From assembly GCF_034314045.1 (NCBI RefSeq), contig NZ_JAVIWL010000001.1:434001-498000 (forward strand): a stretch of DNA of 64,000 nt, read 5' to 3'. Positions 30,022 to 38,052 of the stretch are shown piece by piece. Position 1 is the stretch's first letter. Every line of letters starts with the position of its first letter. Source of the DNA: Glaciimonas sp. CA11.2 (GTDB taxonomy: Bacteria > Pseudomonadota > Gammaproteobacteria > Burkholderiales > Burkholderiaceae_D). Position numbers and translations under genes: made by a program. The notes beneath the pieces were generated by a model. The model was not told the DNA's origin and ran no database searches. It saw only the letters and a list, made by a program, of their open reading frames with translations.

Positions 30022-30903
30022 ATGCTTGAACAACAACTTATTAACGCCCTGTCACTCGGCAGTGTCTATGCGCTGTTTGCGCTCGGTTTCACGCTGGTCT
30101 TTGGCGTGCTCGGTGTCATCAATTTGTCGCATGGCGCGATTTTTATGTTGGGTAGCTATGTCGCGTTAATGCTGGTCGAACAGCTCGCGCTACCGCTATG
30201 GCTGGCAATGTTATTGGCGATGCTGGCTTCGGGCCTGATCGGCCTGATCGTCGACTATATCGTGCTGCGACCACTGCGCAAACGTAATGCACCCCATTTA
30301 GCGCCCATGATTGCGACGATTGGCGTCGCCATTATTCTGACCAATCTGGCGCAAGGCTTATTCGGCGCCGAAAATAAGCGCTTCCCAATGGGGATTATCC
30401 CCGAAGACAGTTTTACCTTCGGTAGCGTGCATGTCACTGCGGTGCAAATTGGTATCGTCGTTGTTTCGTTTGTGTTGATGCTGGTTTTACTGGGCGTCAT
30501 GCGTCGCACTCAGTTGGGACGCGCATTGCGTGCGATTGCCGAATCGCCAAAGGCCGCCTATTTGCTCGGCATCAATGTCGAAGGTTTGTTCTATCTGACC
30601 TCATTCGCGGCAGCGGCGCTGGGTGGCGCGGCAGGCGTATTGGTCGGCTTATCGTTCAATGCGATTACACCATTCATGGGCCAACCGATGCTACACAAAG
30701 GCATCGCCGTCATCATTTTGGGTGGCATGGGTGATATTCGCGGCGCAATGATCGCTGGCCTGTTTCTCGGATTTGCAGAAGTGTTGACGGTAGCGTACTT
30801 ATCAAGCGATTTCCGCGATGCAGTCGGATTTGGTTTACTGTTTTTGATCTTGCTCGTCAGGCCGTCAGGCATGTTTGGCAAAGTGTTGGAAAGAAAGGCG
30901 TAA
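30022..30903 (+). CDS. livH: Branched-chain amino-acid ABC transporter permease LivH
   Basis: A 293-residue inner-membrane permease with about eight helices. The N-terminus LINALSLGSVYALFALGFTLVFGVLGVINLSHGAIFMLGSY is the LivH signature, and the cytoplasmic coupling region RAIAESPKAAYLLGINVEGLFYLTS is present. It forms the pore with LivM, driven by LivG/LivF. First of four tightly spaced genes (3 bases, then overlaps of 1 and 4 bases). Confidence 0.93.
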   Translation: MLEQQLINALSLGSVYALFALGFTLVFGVLGVINLSHGAIFMLGSYVALMLVEQLALPLWLAMLLAMLASGLIGLIVDYIVLRPLRKRNAPHLAPMIATIGVAIILTNLAQGLFGAENKRFPMGIIPEDSFTFGSVHVTAVQIGIVVVSFVLMLVLLGVMRRTQLGRALRAIAESPKAAYLLGINVEGLFYLTSFAAAALGGAAGVLVGLSFNAITPFMGQPMLHKGIAVIILGGMGDIRGAMIAGLFLGFAEVLTVAYLSSDFRDAVGFGLLFLILLVRPSGMFGKVLERKA

Positions 30904-30906
30904 CAG

Positions 30907-31797
30907 ATGGGATTCATGGAATGGTGGGACGGATTTTGGGCAACCTATAACACCGTCGTCTTCAGCATCGGCGTCAACGCGATGTTGGCCTTATCAATTT
31001 ACGTCACGCTGTCATGCGGATTACTATCGCTGGCGAACGCCGCGTTCATGGGCATCGGCGCGTATTCTGCGGCCCTGATCAGCATGAACACCGGACTACC
31101 ATTTCCGGTAGCGCTTGCCGTCGGCGGCGCATTACCAGCGTTGGTAGCACTCATTATTGGCATCCCGACTCTGCGCTTATCTGGCGTTTATCTGGCGATG
31201 GCGACTCTCGGCTTCGGCGAAGTGGTGCGAGTCGTCGTGTTAAATATGAATATCACCGGCGGTCCGATGGGGCTCAACGGCATTCCGCCAACCACTGAAT
31301 GGTGGCATATCGTATTGCTGCTCGGGATTACTTTGTACGTGCTGGCGCGCATCAGACGCTCTAAGATCGGCCGAGCGTTTGAAGCGATTAAAGAAGATGA
31401 AATCGCAGCCCGTCTGATGGGCGTCAATGTGGCTGGATACAAGTTGCTTGCGTTTGTCATCGGCGCGACCATCGCCGGTGTGGCGGGTGCCCTGAACGCG
31501 CATTACACCTTTACGATCGGACCGGGAAATTATGCTTTTGAAAATGCCGTCGACATCCTCACAATGGCAGTTTTCGGTGGCACTAGCAGTCTGATCGGCC
31601 CGACTATCGGCGCAACATTATTGACCTTGTTGCCGGAAGTTCTGCGCCACTTTAAGGACTTCCGATTAGCGGCCAATGGCGTCATTCTAGTGTTGGTGAT
31701 TTTGTATCTACCAAAAGGCATTTGGGATCCACGCCGGATGCGTCACTTATTCTCTAAACCGGATAAAAAAACCCAGCCGACAGGAAAGGTGAGCTGA
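30907..31797 (+). CDS. livM: Branched-chain amino-acid ABC transporter permease LivM
   Basis: A 296-residue permease with about eight helices. The LivM pattern is seen in SLANAAFMGIGAYSAAL near residue 40, LRLSGVYLAMATLGFGEVVRVV near 90, and the coupling loop FEAIKEDEIAARLMGVNVAGYKLLAFVIG near 160. The C-terminal tail is Lys-rich. Its stop shares one base with the livG start (TGATG), so translation is coupled. Confidence 0.93.
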   Translation: MGFMEWWDGFWATYNTVVFSIGVNAMLALSIYVTLSCGLLSLANAAFMGIGAYSAALISMNTGLPFPVALAVGGALPALVALIIGIPTLRLSGVYLAMATLGFGEVVRVVVLNMNITGGPMGLNGIPPTTEWWHIVLLLGITLYVLARIRRSKIGRAFEAIKEDEIAARLMGVNVAGYKLLAFVIGATIAGVAGALNAHYTFTIGPGNYAFENAVDILTMAVFGGTSSLIGPTIGATLLTLLPEVLRHFKDFRLAANGVILVLVILYLPKGIWDPRRMRHLFSKPDKKTQPTGKVS

Positions 31798-32558
31798 TGC
31801 TTCAACTCAACAATATCAGCAAAAACTTTGGCGGTTTGCAAGTTTTACAAGACGTTAATTTGAACGTTCCGCAAGGCGGCATTTTCGGTTTAATTGGCCC
31901 CAATGGCGCAGGAAAAACCACCGTTTTCAATTTAATCACCGGTCTATTGCGTGCTTCCGGTGGTGACATCGCATTTGATGGTCAGGATATCGGTAAAGTA
32001 GCACCGCATAAAATCACTGAACGGGGCATCGCCCGCACCTTTCAGAATATCCGCGTGTTCAAGGAAATGACGCTGCTGGAAAACGTCGTCGTCGGCATGC
32101 ATGATCATATGGATTACGGCTTCGCCGGTTTGCTATTAAATCTGCCTGGCTATCGCAAAACTGAAGCAAAAGCACGTGAAAGAGCGCTGGAATTATTGTC
32201 TTGGGTGCGCCTCGATCACAAAGCGCAATTGCTGGCAGATAGCTTGTCATACGGCGAGCAACGCAAGCTGGAATTCGCCCGTGCGCTCGCCACCAAGCCA
32301 AAATTATTATTGCTTGATGAACCGGTCGCTGGCATGAATCCCTCCGAAAAAACGGAACTGATGCGAGAGATTCTGAACATCAAGGAACGCGGTTTCAGTA
32401 TCTTCATGATCGAGCATGACATGCGTTTTGTGATGGGCTTGTGCGACCGAATAGCGGTTCTCAATTTCGGCCGCATCATCGCCGAAGGCACACCGGATCA
32501 GATCAAGAATAACCAGGAAGTCATTGAGGCTTATCTGGGCAAGGAAGAAGCAGAATGA
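31797..32558 (+). CDS. livG: Branched-chain amino-acid ABC transporter ATPase LivG
   Basis: A 253-residue ATP-binding subunit. Walker A GPNGAGKTT is near residue 36, the signature is LSYGEQRKLE (a common LivG variant of LSGGQ), Walker B is LLLLDEPVAGMNP and the switch His is in IEHDMRFVMG. The helical region between Walker A and signature has the LivG-typical NIRVFKEMTLLENVVVGMH. It pairs with LivF on the cytoplasmic face. Four-base overlap with livF. Confidence 0.95.
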   Translation: MLQLNNISKNFGGLQVLQDVNLNVPQGGIFGLIGPNGAGKTTVFNLITGLLRASGGDIAFDGQDIGKVAPHKITERGIARTFQNIRVFKEMTLLENVVVGMHDHMDYGFAGLLLNLPGYRKTEAKARERALELLSWVRLDHKAQLLADSLSYGEQRKLEFARALATKPKLLLLDEPVAGMNPSEKTELMREILNIKERGFSIFMIEHDMRFVMGLCDRIAVLNFGRIIAEGTPDQIKNNQEVIEAYLGKEEAE

Positions 32559-33268
32559 AGCCAATCTTAAGTGTTCGGGACCTGGCGGTTTCTTACGGTC
32601 ATATCGAAGCTGTAAAAGGGATTAATCTCACCCTCAATGAGGGTGAGATTACGGCCCTGGTCGGTGCAAACGGCGCTGGAAAAAGCACTGCCCTATTAGC
32701 GATATCGGGCTTGTTAAAACCAACGCGGGGACAGGTATTACTGGAAGACCGCGACCTTACTCGACTATCTCCTCACAAGATCGTCCAAAGTGGCGTGGTG
32801 CAAGTGGCAGAAGGCCGCGCCATTTTAACCACGCTCACCATCGCAGAAAACTTGGCTTTAGGTGCCTACACCCGCAACGACAAGACGCAGGTTGCGACAG
32901 ATCTGGAATGGATTTATTCCCTATTCCCTGTCCTGCAAAAACGCAAAGAAGGTCTCGCTGGCAATCTCTCCGGCGGTGAACAGCAAATGCTGGCCATTGG
33001 CCGCGCATTGATGGCAAAGCCCCGCGTGCTGCTACTGGACGAACCATCGATGGGACTAGCACCGCTGATGATTCAAGAAATTTTCCGCATCGTTAAGGAA
33101 ATCAACCGCACCGGCCTCACCATCCTGTTGGTGGAACAAAACGTGCGGCAAGCGCTACGCATTGCGCAACGTGGTTACGTGCTGGAAACCGGACAGATTG
33201 TATTGGCCGATAGCGGCGTCAACTTGCTGAACAACCCGAAGGTACTAGAAGCGTATTTAGGCGGCTGA
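32555..33268 (+). CDS. livF: Branched-chain amino-acid ABC transporter ATPase LivF
   Basis: A 237-residue ATP-binding subunit. Walker A is GANGAGKST near residue 37, signature NLSGGEQQMLAIGRALM, Walker B LLLDEPSMGLAP and switch VEQNVRQAL. VAEGRAILTTLTIAENLALGAY corresponds to the LivF-type EGRxIFxxLTVxENL motif. Last gene of the livKHMGF cluster, convergent with lpdA. Confidence 0.95.
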   Translation: MKPILSVRDLAVSYGHIEAVKGINLTLNEGEITALVGANGAGKSTALLAISGLLKPTRGQVLLEDRDLTRLSPHKIVQSGVVQVAEGRAILTTLTIAENLALGAYTRNDKTQVATDLEWIYSLFPVLQKRKEGLAGNLSGGEQQMLAIGRALMAKPRVLLLDEPSMGLAPLMIQEIFRIVKEINRTGLTILLVEQNVRQALRIAQRGYVLETGQIVLADSGVNLLNNPKVLEAYLGG

Positions 33269-33299
33269 CCGTCAATGACCAAAACCGCTCGCCCAATGC

Positions 33300-33335
33300 A
33301 AAACGTGACACCTTATCCTTCGATAAGATGTCACG
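33300..33335 (-). terminator. Terminator between convergent livF and lpdA
   Basis: CGTGACA-C-CTTATC and GATAAG-A-TGTCACG form a 14-position stem with one internal mismatch and a CTTC loop. On the minus strand it is followed by TTTTGCATT, fitting the end of the lpdA transcript 34 bases after its stop; on the plus strand the stem alone follows livF by 36 bases. Confidence 0.75.
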
Positions 33336-33368
33336 CCATGTTCAACCAAACTCAACCAAACCAGCTAA

Positions 33369-35180
33369 TTACTTCTTCTTTGGCGGAATAAACAAATCCG
33401 TAATCGTACCCAGACCCATCTCAGCAGCAAACATCGGCGTCTCAGATAAAGTCGGATGCGCATGAATCGTCAGTGCCAGATCTTCCAGATCGGCTCCCAT
33501 TTCCATTGCCAGCACCGTCTCGGCCAATAATTCACCAGCATTCACGCCAACAATCCCGGCGCCAATAATGCGTTTCGTTTTTGGGTCCCATAACAATTTA
33601 GTCATCCCATCATCACGCCCCATCGCCAATGCGCGGCCGCTTGCTGCCCATGGGAAATTGGCTTTTTCGAACGGAATGCCTTTGGCTTTGGCCTCTGTTT
33701 CCGTCAACCCCATCCATGCAATTTCTGGATCGGTGTAGGCGACCGATGGAATTGTCATAGCGTCAAATGCGACTTTATGGCCGCCAATGACTTCGGCCGC
33801 CACTTTCGCTTCGTTGGTCGCTTTATGTGCCAGCATAGGTTCGCCACACACATCGCCGATTGCAAAGATATGGGCAACGTTGGTACGTTGTTGCTTGTCT
33901 GCAGGAATATAACCACGGTCAGTGACAATAACGCCCGCTTTTTCGGCGGCAATTTCTCTGCCGTTAGGACGACGGCCGACTGCCACCAGCACCATGTCAA
34001 ACAATTGTGGCTCAGGTGGCGCGCTGGCGTTGCCGTCAGCGCCTTCAAACGTAGCGCGTAAACCTTCTGGCAACGCTTCCAGTTTGGTGACTTTGGTTTT
34101 TAGGTAAATCGCTTCATAGCGTTTTTCGATACGCTTTTGCAACGGTTTCACGAGGTCGCGATCAGCGGCAGGAATCAAACCGTCAGCAAACTCAACGACC
34201 GTCACTTTGGAACCTAGCGCATCGTATACACAGGCCATTTCCAACCCGATAATACCGCCACCAATGACCAGCAATGTCTTCGGAATTTGACTTAGTTGAA
34301 GCGCACCGGTCGAGTCGATCAGTCGTGGATCATCGTAAGGAAAACCAGGAATTTTGGCAACCGATGATCCCGCTGCAATGATTGCACTTTTAAATGCGAC
34401 AACTTTTGGACCTTCCGCCGTTTGCACAACGATGGTATTGGCTGAACTGAACTCGCCCTTACCCGTAACAACCTGGACTTTGCGTGCTTTGGACAAACCG
34501 CTAAGACCGCCCGTCAGTTTTTTAATGATACTTTCTTTCCAGCCGCGCAATGCATCGATATCGATCTCAGGAGCTGACATCTTGACGCCAAAATGCGCCA
34601 TTTCTTCTGCTTCAGTAATCACCTTGGCAGCATGCAGCAAAGCCTTTGACGGAATACAACCGACGTTCAGGCAAACACCGCCAAGATCAGCATAGCGCTC
34701 AATCAGCACGACTTTTTGACCAAGATCGGCAGCGCGAAAAGCTGCTGTATAACCACCAGGCCCAGCACCCAACACCACGGTATCGCATGCAATATCAGCA
34801 TTACCGGAGAAGCTAGCAGCCGCAGGCGCATTAGTAGGAGATGCTGTGGCAGCCGTTGCTGTGGCAGCCGTTGCTGCGGCAGCCGGCGCTGCGGCAGCCG
34901 GCGCTGCAGCAGATGCAGCCGAGGCTGGTTCAGCACCTGCGCCACTTGCTTCTACGCTCAAAATGACCGAACCTTCGGCAATTTTTTCGCCGACCTTAAC
35001 TTTGATCTCCTTGACGACACCGGCGTGGCTCGATGGAATTTCCATACTGGCCTTGTCCGACTCAACCGTAATCAGCGACTGATCAACTTTAACGGTGTCG
35101 CCGACTTTGACCAATAATTCAATGATTTCGACTTCCTTGAAGTCGCCGATATCCGGGACCTTGACTTCGACCATACTCAT
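33369..35180 (-). CDS. lpdA: Dihydrolipoyl dehydrogenase (E3) with N-terminal lipoyl domain
   Basis: A 603-residue E3 subunit of pyruvate dehydrogenase that reoxidises dihydrolipoamide with FAD and NAD. Residues 1-80 are a lipoyl domain with the lipoylated Lys in [10 protein letters not shown]. An Ala/Pro linker (about 84-122) follows, encoded by a 15-bp repeat. The flavoprotein core starts with [17 protein letters not shown] and has the redox disulfide [13 protein letters not shown] near residue 170; the C-terminal interface has the active-site HAHPTLSE. Lipoyl-bearing E3 is usual in neisserial and burkholderial PDH clusters. It is separated from aceF by a proteasome-like gene. Confidence 0.95.
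   Translation of the reverse strand: MSMVEVKVPDIGDFKEVEIIELLVKVGDTVKVDQSLITVESDKASMEIPSSHAGVVKEIKVKVGEKIAEGSVILSVEASGAGAEPASAASAAAPAAAAPAAAATAATATAATASPTNAPAAASFSGNADIACDTVVLGAGPGGYTAAFRAADLGQKVVLIERYADLGGVCLNVGCIPSKALLHAAKVITEAEEMAHFGVKMSAPEIDIDALRGWKESIIKKLTGGLSGLSKARKVQVVTGKGEFSSANTIVVQTAEGPKVVAFKSAIIAAGSSVAKIPGFPYDDPRLIDSTGALQLSQIPKTLLVIGGGIIGLEMACVYDALGSKVTVVEFADGLIPAADRDLVKPLQKRIEKRYEAIYLKTKVTKLEALPEGLRATFEGADGNASAPPEPQLFDMVLVAVGRRPNGREIAAEKAGVIVTDRGYIPADKQQRTNVAHIFAIGDVCGEPMLAHKATNEAKVAAEVIGGHKVAFDAMTIPSVAYTDPEIAWMGLTETEAKAKGIPFEKANFPWAASGRALAMGRDDGMTKLLWDPKTKRIIGAGIVGVNAGELLAETVLAMEMGADLEDLALTIHAHPTLSETPMFAAEMGLGTITDLFIPPKKK
34843..34902. repeat. In-frame 15-bp tandem repeat in the lpdA linker
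   Basis: Four copies of a 15-base unit close to GCTGCGGCAGCCGGC encode alanine-rich pentapeptides in the interdomain linker of LpdA. Related copies occur in the aceF linker at about 37535-37585. Length can vary without frameshift. Confidence 0.75.
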
Positions 35181-35437
35181 AGGGTTTGCTCCGTTTTATC
35201 TTCCCACATAGGGATTGGGTGGTGTCGCTCCGCTGCTTTTATAGCCGAGCATGTTCGCTACTATTGGTCCGTTGCCATAACCCGCAACGTGACGCCTTAT
35301 GCTATTTTCGTGACATCATCGGGCGGCCTCAGCGGATAACAAACATCATTTATCCGCCCATTTTTCTTGAGTCCCGCATATTGATCCAGCATCTTGCATT
35401 TTTTAAAAGACACGCCGTAGAAGCTTTTTCAAGACCG

Positions 35438-36007
35438 CTATGGCATCATCAAAAAACTATGAATTCTCAACGGAGCGGCTGAACTTTTATCGAACTCAAC
35501 GCCAGCCTGTACGCCAATCTCGGCAATTTGGTGAGCGCTGAGATCCTGATCATAGACTGCATACATTCCGCCGAGCGCAAAATTTCGCCCGCTGCCGATA
35601 CCCCAGAAACGTTCAAAACTAAACACTTCACGATACGAATAGATGCCGAAAATCCCATGAGGATTAGCGACCAGCGCGGTGATTTGCGATGACTCATACG
35701 GATCGTCGTCGTCTTCTTTGGTATTTAAAAAATACTGATCTTTAAGAATCGTATGGATGCTGGAAAACGTTTCAAAAATATCTTCTCTGGTATCCAGCTT
35801 GCATCCGTCGCCCATCCCTAGCATCAGCTTTCGCATCACTGGAAAATGGGCCGCAGTACCGGCCAAAGTGATAAAGGAACTGCCGACCTGAAAAATCTTA
35901 TTGTTGGCTTCATAGGCATGTGACAAGCGGGTATCGCCGAAGGTAACGAGCGAATCCGACGCAATCGCGATCTGGTTATTTTTTTTAACCACAACACAGG
36001 TAGTCAT
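35438..36007 (-). CDS. Proteasome/HslV-like Ntn-hydrolase family protein
   Basis: A 189-residue protein starting MTTCVVVKKNNQIAIASDS. After removal of Met, Thr1 would be the N-terminal nucleophile; TTxVVVKKN-x-x-x-A-x-ASDS with Asp17 aligns by eye with HslV (TTIVSVRRN, IAGDG), and a Lys (ANNKIF, about residue 36), SFITLAGTAAHF, GIGSGRNFALGGMYA and the ELSAxxIAE-like stretch DLSAHQIAEIGV also match that fold. It is shorter in homology than true HslV and no HslU ATPase is nearby. ATG at 36007 is chosen over 36028 since it exposes Thr. It sits between aceF and lpdA on the same strand. Related genes are sometimes mislabelled as MFS transporters, as I recall. Function unknown. Confidence 0.7.
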   Translation of the reverse strand: MTTCVVVKKNNQIAIASDSLVTFGDTRLSHAYEANNKIFQVGSSFITLAGTAAHFPVMRKLMLGMGDGCKLDTREDIFETFSSIHTILKDQYFLNTKEDDDDPYESSQITALVANPHGIFGIYSYREVFSFERFWGIGSGRNFALGGMYAVYDQDLSAHQIAEIGVQAGVEFDKSSAAPLRIHSFLMMP

Positions 36008-36205
36008 GACTATTCTCCGACATATCAACGCGCAGGATGAACGTTTAGTAACAAATACCAGCCCGCACTATTAGACCGCAGGTGACCGGACGATGAGGAA
36101 ACGTCTCCGCTCCTCACCCCGCTTTTACATCGTCCTAAAAAACCCCAATCCCAGCACAGTAAATGCCTGAAACATACCTTCAATGCGCCAAAATTCGACT
36201 GCACT

Positions 36206-37849
36206 TTACAGCAATGTTTTACGCATATCTGCCAACACTTCGCCTAGATACACGCTAAACCGTGCACCCATCGCACCGTCAACGACACGATGATCGTAAG
36301 ACAGCGACATAGGCATCATCAGACGCGGCACAAATTGTTTACCATCCCAGACCGGCTTGATGGCCGCCTTGGATAGACCAAGAATCGCCACTTCAGGGGC
36401 GTTGATGATCGGCGTAAATGCTGTGCCGCCGATACCACCCAATGAAGAGATGGTGAAGCTGGCACCTTGCATATCGGGGCCTTTTAATTTGCCATCACGG
36501 GCCAGCGCCGACAGATCGCCCATTTCCTGCGCGATTTGTGCGATACCTTTTTGATCGGCATTTTTGATAACCGGCACAACCAGACCATTCGGCGTGTCAG
36601 CGGCAAAACCGATGTTGTAATATTGTTTCAGAATCAGATTTTCACCGGCGGCATCCAACGATGCATTGAAAGCTGGAAATTTCTTCAGAGCCGCGATGCT
36701 GGCCTTGATCACAAACGCCAACATGGTCAATTTAACGGTCGACTTCGATTTCGCGTAAGCCGCGTTAGCGTCTTTGCGGAACTCTTCCAAATCCGTCACA
36801 TCGGCTTCGTCGAATTGTGTCACATGCGGAATCATGACCCAGTTGCGGTGCAGATTTGGACCACTGATTTTCTTGATACGCGACAACGGCAATAATTCGG
36901 TGGTGCCGAATTTGGCGAAGTCAAGCGATGGCCATGGCAACAAATCGAGTCCGACGCCCATGCCTTTGCCGGCTGCGCCTGATGCGCCGCCCGGATTGGC
37001 AACAGCGTTAGCAACAACGCCCTTGACGTAGTTCTGCACGTCTTCTTGCACAATACGTGCCTTCGGACCAGTACCATTCACGCGGCTCAAATCTACACCG
37101 AGTTCACGTGCAAATTTACGTACTGATGGAGATGCATGTGGCAATACGCCATTTGCCGCTACTGGAGCGGCAGCGACTGGGGTTGGCGCGGGCGCAAATG
37201 CGACTGTCGCCGCTGGTGCGGCCGTAGCGGCCGGTACACTCGCTGGCGCAGATACCGCAGGAGCCGTCCCGCCAGCGGTTTCCACCACCAGAATCAACGT
37301 GCCTTGGCTAACTTTGTCGCCGACCTTTATTTTGACTTCCTTAACGACGCCAGCCTGAGTCGAAGGAATCTCCATGCTTGCTTTGTCGGTTTCCAGCGTC
37401 GCCAAAGACTGATCGATCGTGATCGTATCGCCGACCTTAACCATTACTTCAATGACTTCAACGTCTTTCACATCGCCGATGTCCGGCACGTTGACCTCTA
37501 CCAATCCGGCGGGCGCAGCGCTTGCGGCTGGAGCAGCGGCAGCCGGTGCTGCGGCAGCCGATGCTGCGGCAGCCGATGCGGGCGCGGCTGGAGCCGGTGC
37601 TGCGCCAGCACCTTCAGCTTCCAATATCAAAATCAGCGTGCCTTCACTGACCTTATCACCCACCTTGATTTTCAATTCTTTTACTACTCCCGCCTGCGTG
37701 GACGGAATTTCCATACTGGCTTTATCGGTTTCCAGAGTCGCAAGCGACTGGTCGACCTTGATTGTATCGCCGACCTTTACCATCACCTCAATGACCTCAA
37801 CGTCTTTGACGTCGCCAATATCAGGGACTTTAATTTCCACCATACTCAT
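36206..37849 (-). CDS. aceF: Dihydrolipoamide acetyltransferase (E2) of pyruvate dehydrogenase
   Basis: A 547-residue E2 core subunit that transfers acetyl groups to CoA. There are two lipoyl domains (about residues 1-80 and 118-195), each with the lipoyl Lys in [10 protein letters not shown], joined by Ala/Pro-rich linkers. A peripheral-subunit binding domain follows near residue 245 (ASPSVRKFARELGVDLSRVNGTG), then the catalytic domain with the active-site SYDHRVVDGAMGARF near the C-terminus. The two lipoyl domains and that of LpdA are nearly identical in sequence, so gene conversion among them is likely. About 200 bases downstream of aceE. Confidence 0.96.
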   Translation of the reverse strand: MSMVEIKVPDIGDVKDVEVIEVMVKVGDTIKVDQSLATLETDKASMEIPSTQAGVVKELKIKVGDKVSEGTLILILEAEGAGAAPAPAAPASAAAASAAAAPAAAAPAASAAPAGLVEVNVPDIGDVKDVEVIEVMVKVGDTITIDQSLATLETDKASMEIPSTQAGVVKEVKIKVGDKVSQGTLILVVETAGGTAPAVSAPASVPAATAAPAATVAFAPAPTPVAAAPVAANGVLPHASPSVRKFARELGVDLSRVNGTGPKARIVQEDVQNYVKGVVANAVANPGGASGAAGKGMGVGLDLLPWPSLDFAKFGTTELLPLSRIKKISGPNLHRNWVMIPHVTQFDEADVTDLEEFRKDANAAYAKSKSTVKLTMLAFVIKASIAALKKFPAFNASLDAAGENLILKQYYNIGFAADTPNGLVVPVIKNADQKGIAQIAQEMGDLSALARDGKLKGPDMQGASFTISSLGGIGGTAFTPIINAPEVAILGLSKAAIKPVWDGKQFVPRLMMPMSLSYDHRVVDGAMGARFSVYLGEVLADMRKTLL

Positions 37850-38052
37850 CGCTTAGCTCCATTCGTTCTACTCGCTACGCATCGCATCGCCATTCACAAA
37901 GGGTGACGACTACGATGCATGCAAGGTGTTTTAGTTTGTCTGGTATTTCCAGAGCGCCTGCAAAAGACAACTCTTAGCAAGGTCAAGGGGGTTGCATGCG
38001 TGCCACCGGGACCTTGCTATGACGTTATCGCCCGCAGGCACAACGGAAGTGC

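Noticed and set aside
33755..35117. Several frames of 60-130 codons overlapping lpdA
   Set aside because: All lie inside the lpdA coding sequence, which has all expected motifs over its full length.
36206..37849. Near-identical repeated segments suggesting an assembly duplication
   Set aside because: Two lipoyl domains in E2 and one in E3 are normal for this enzyme; the repeats are real domain copies.
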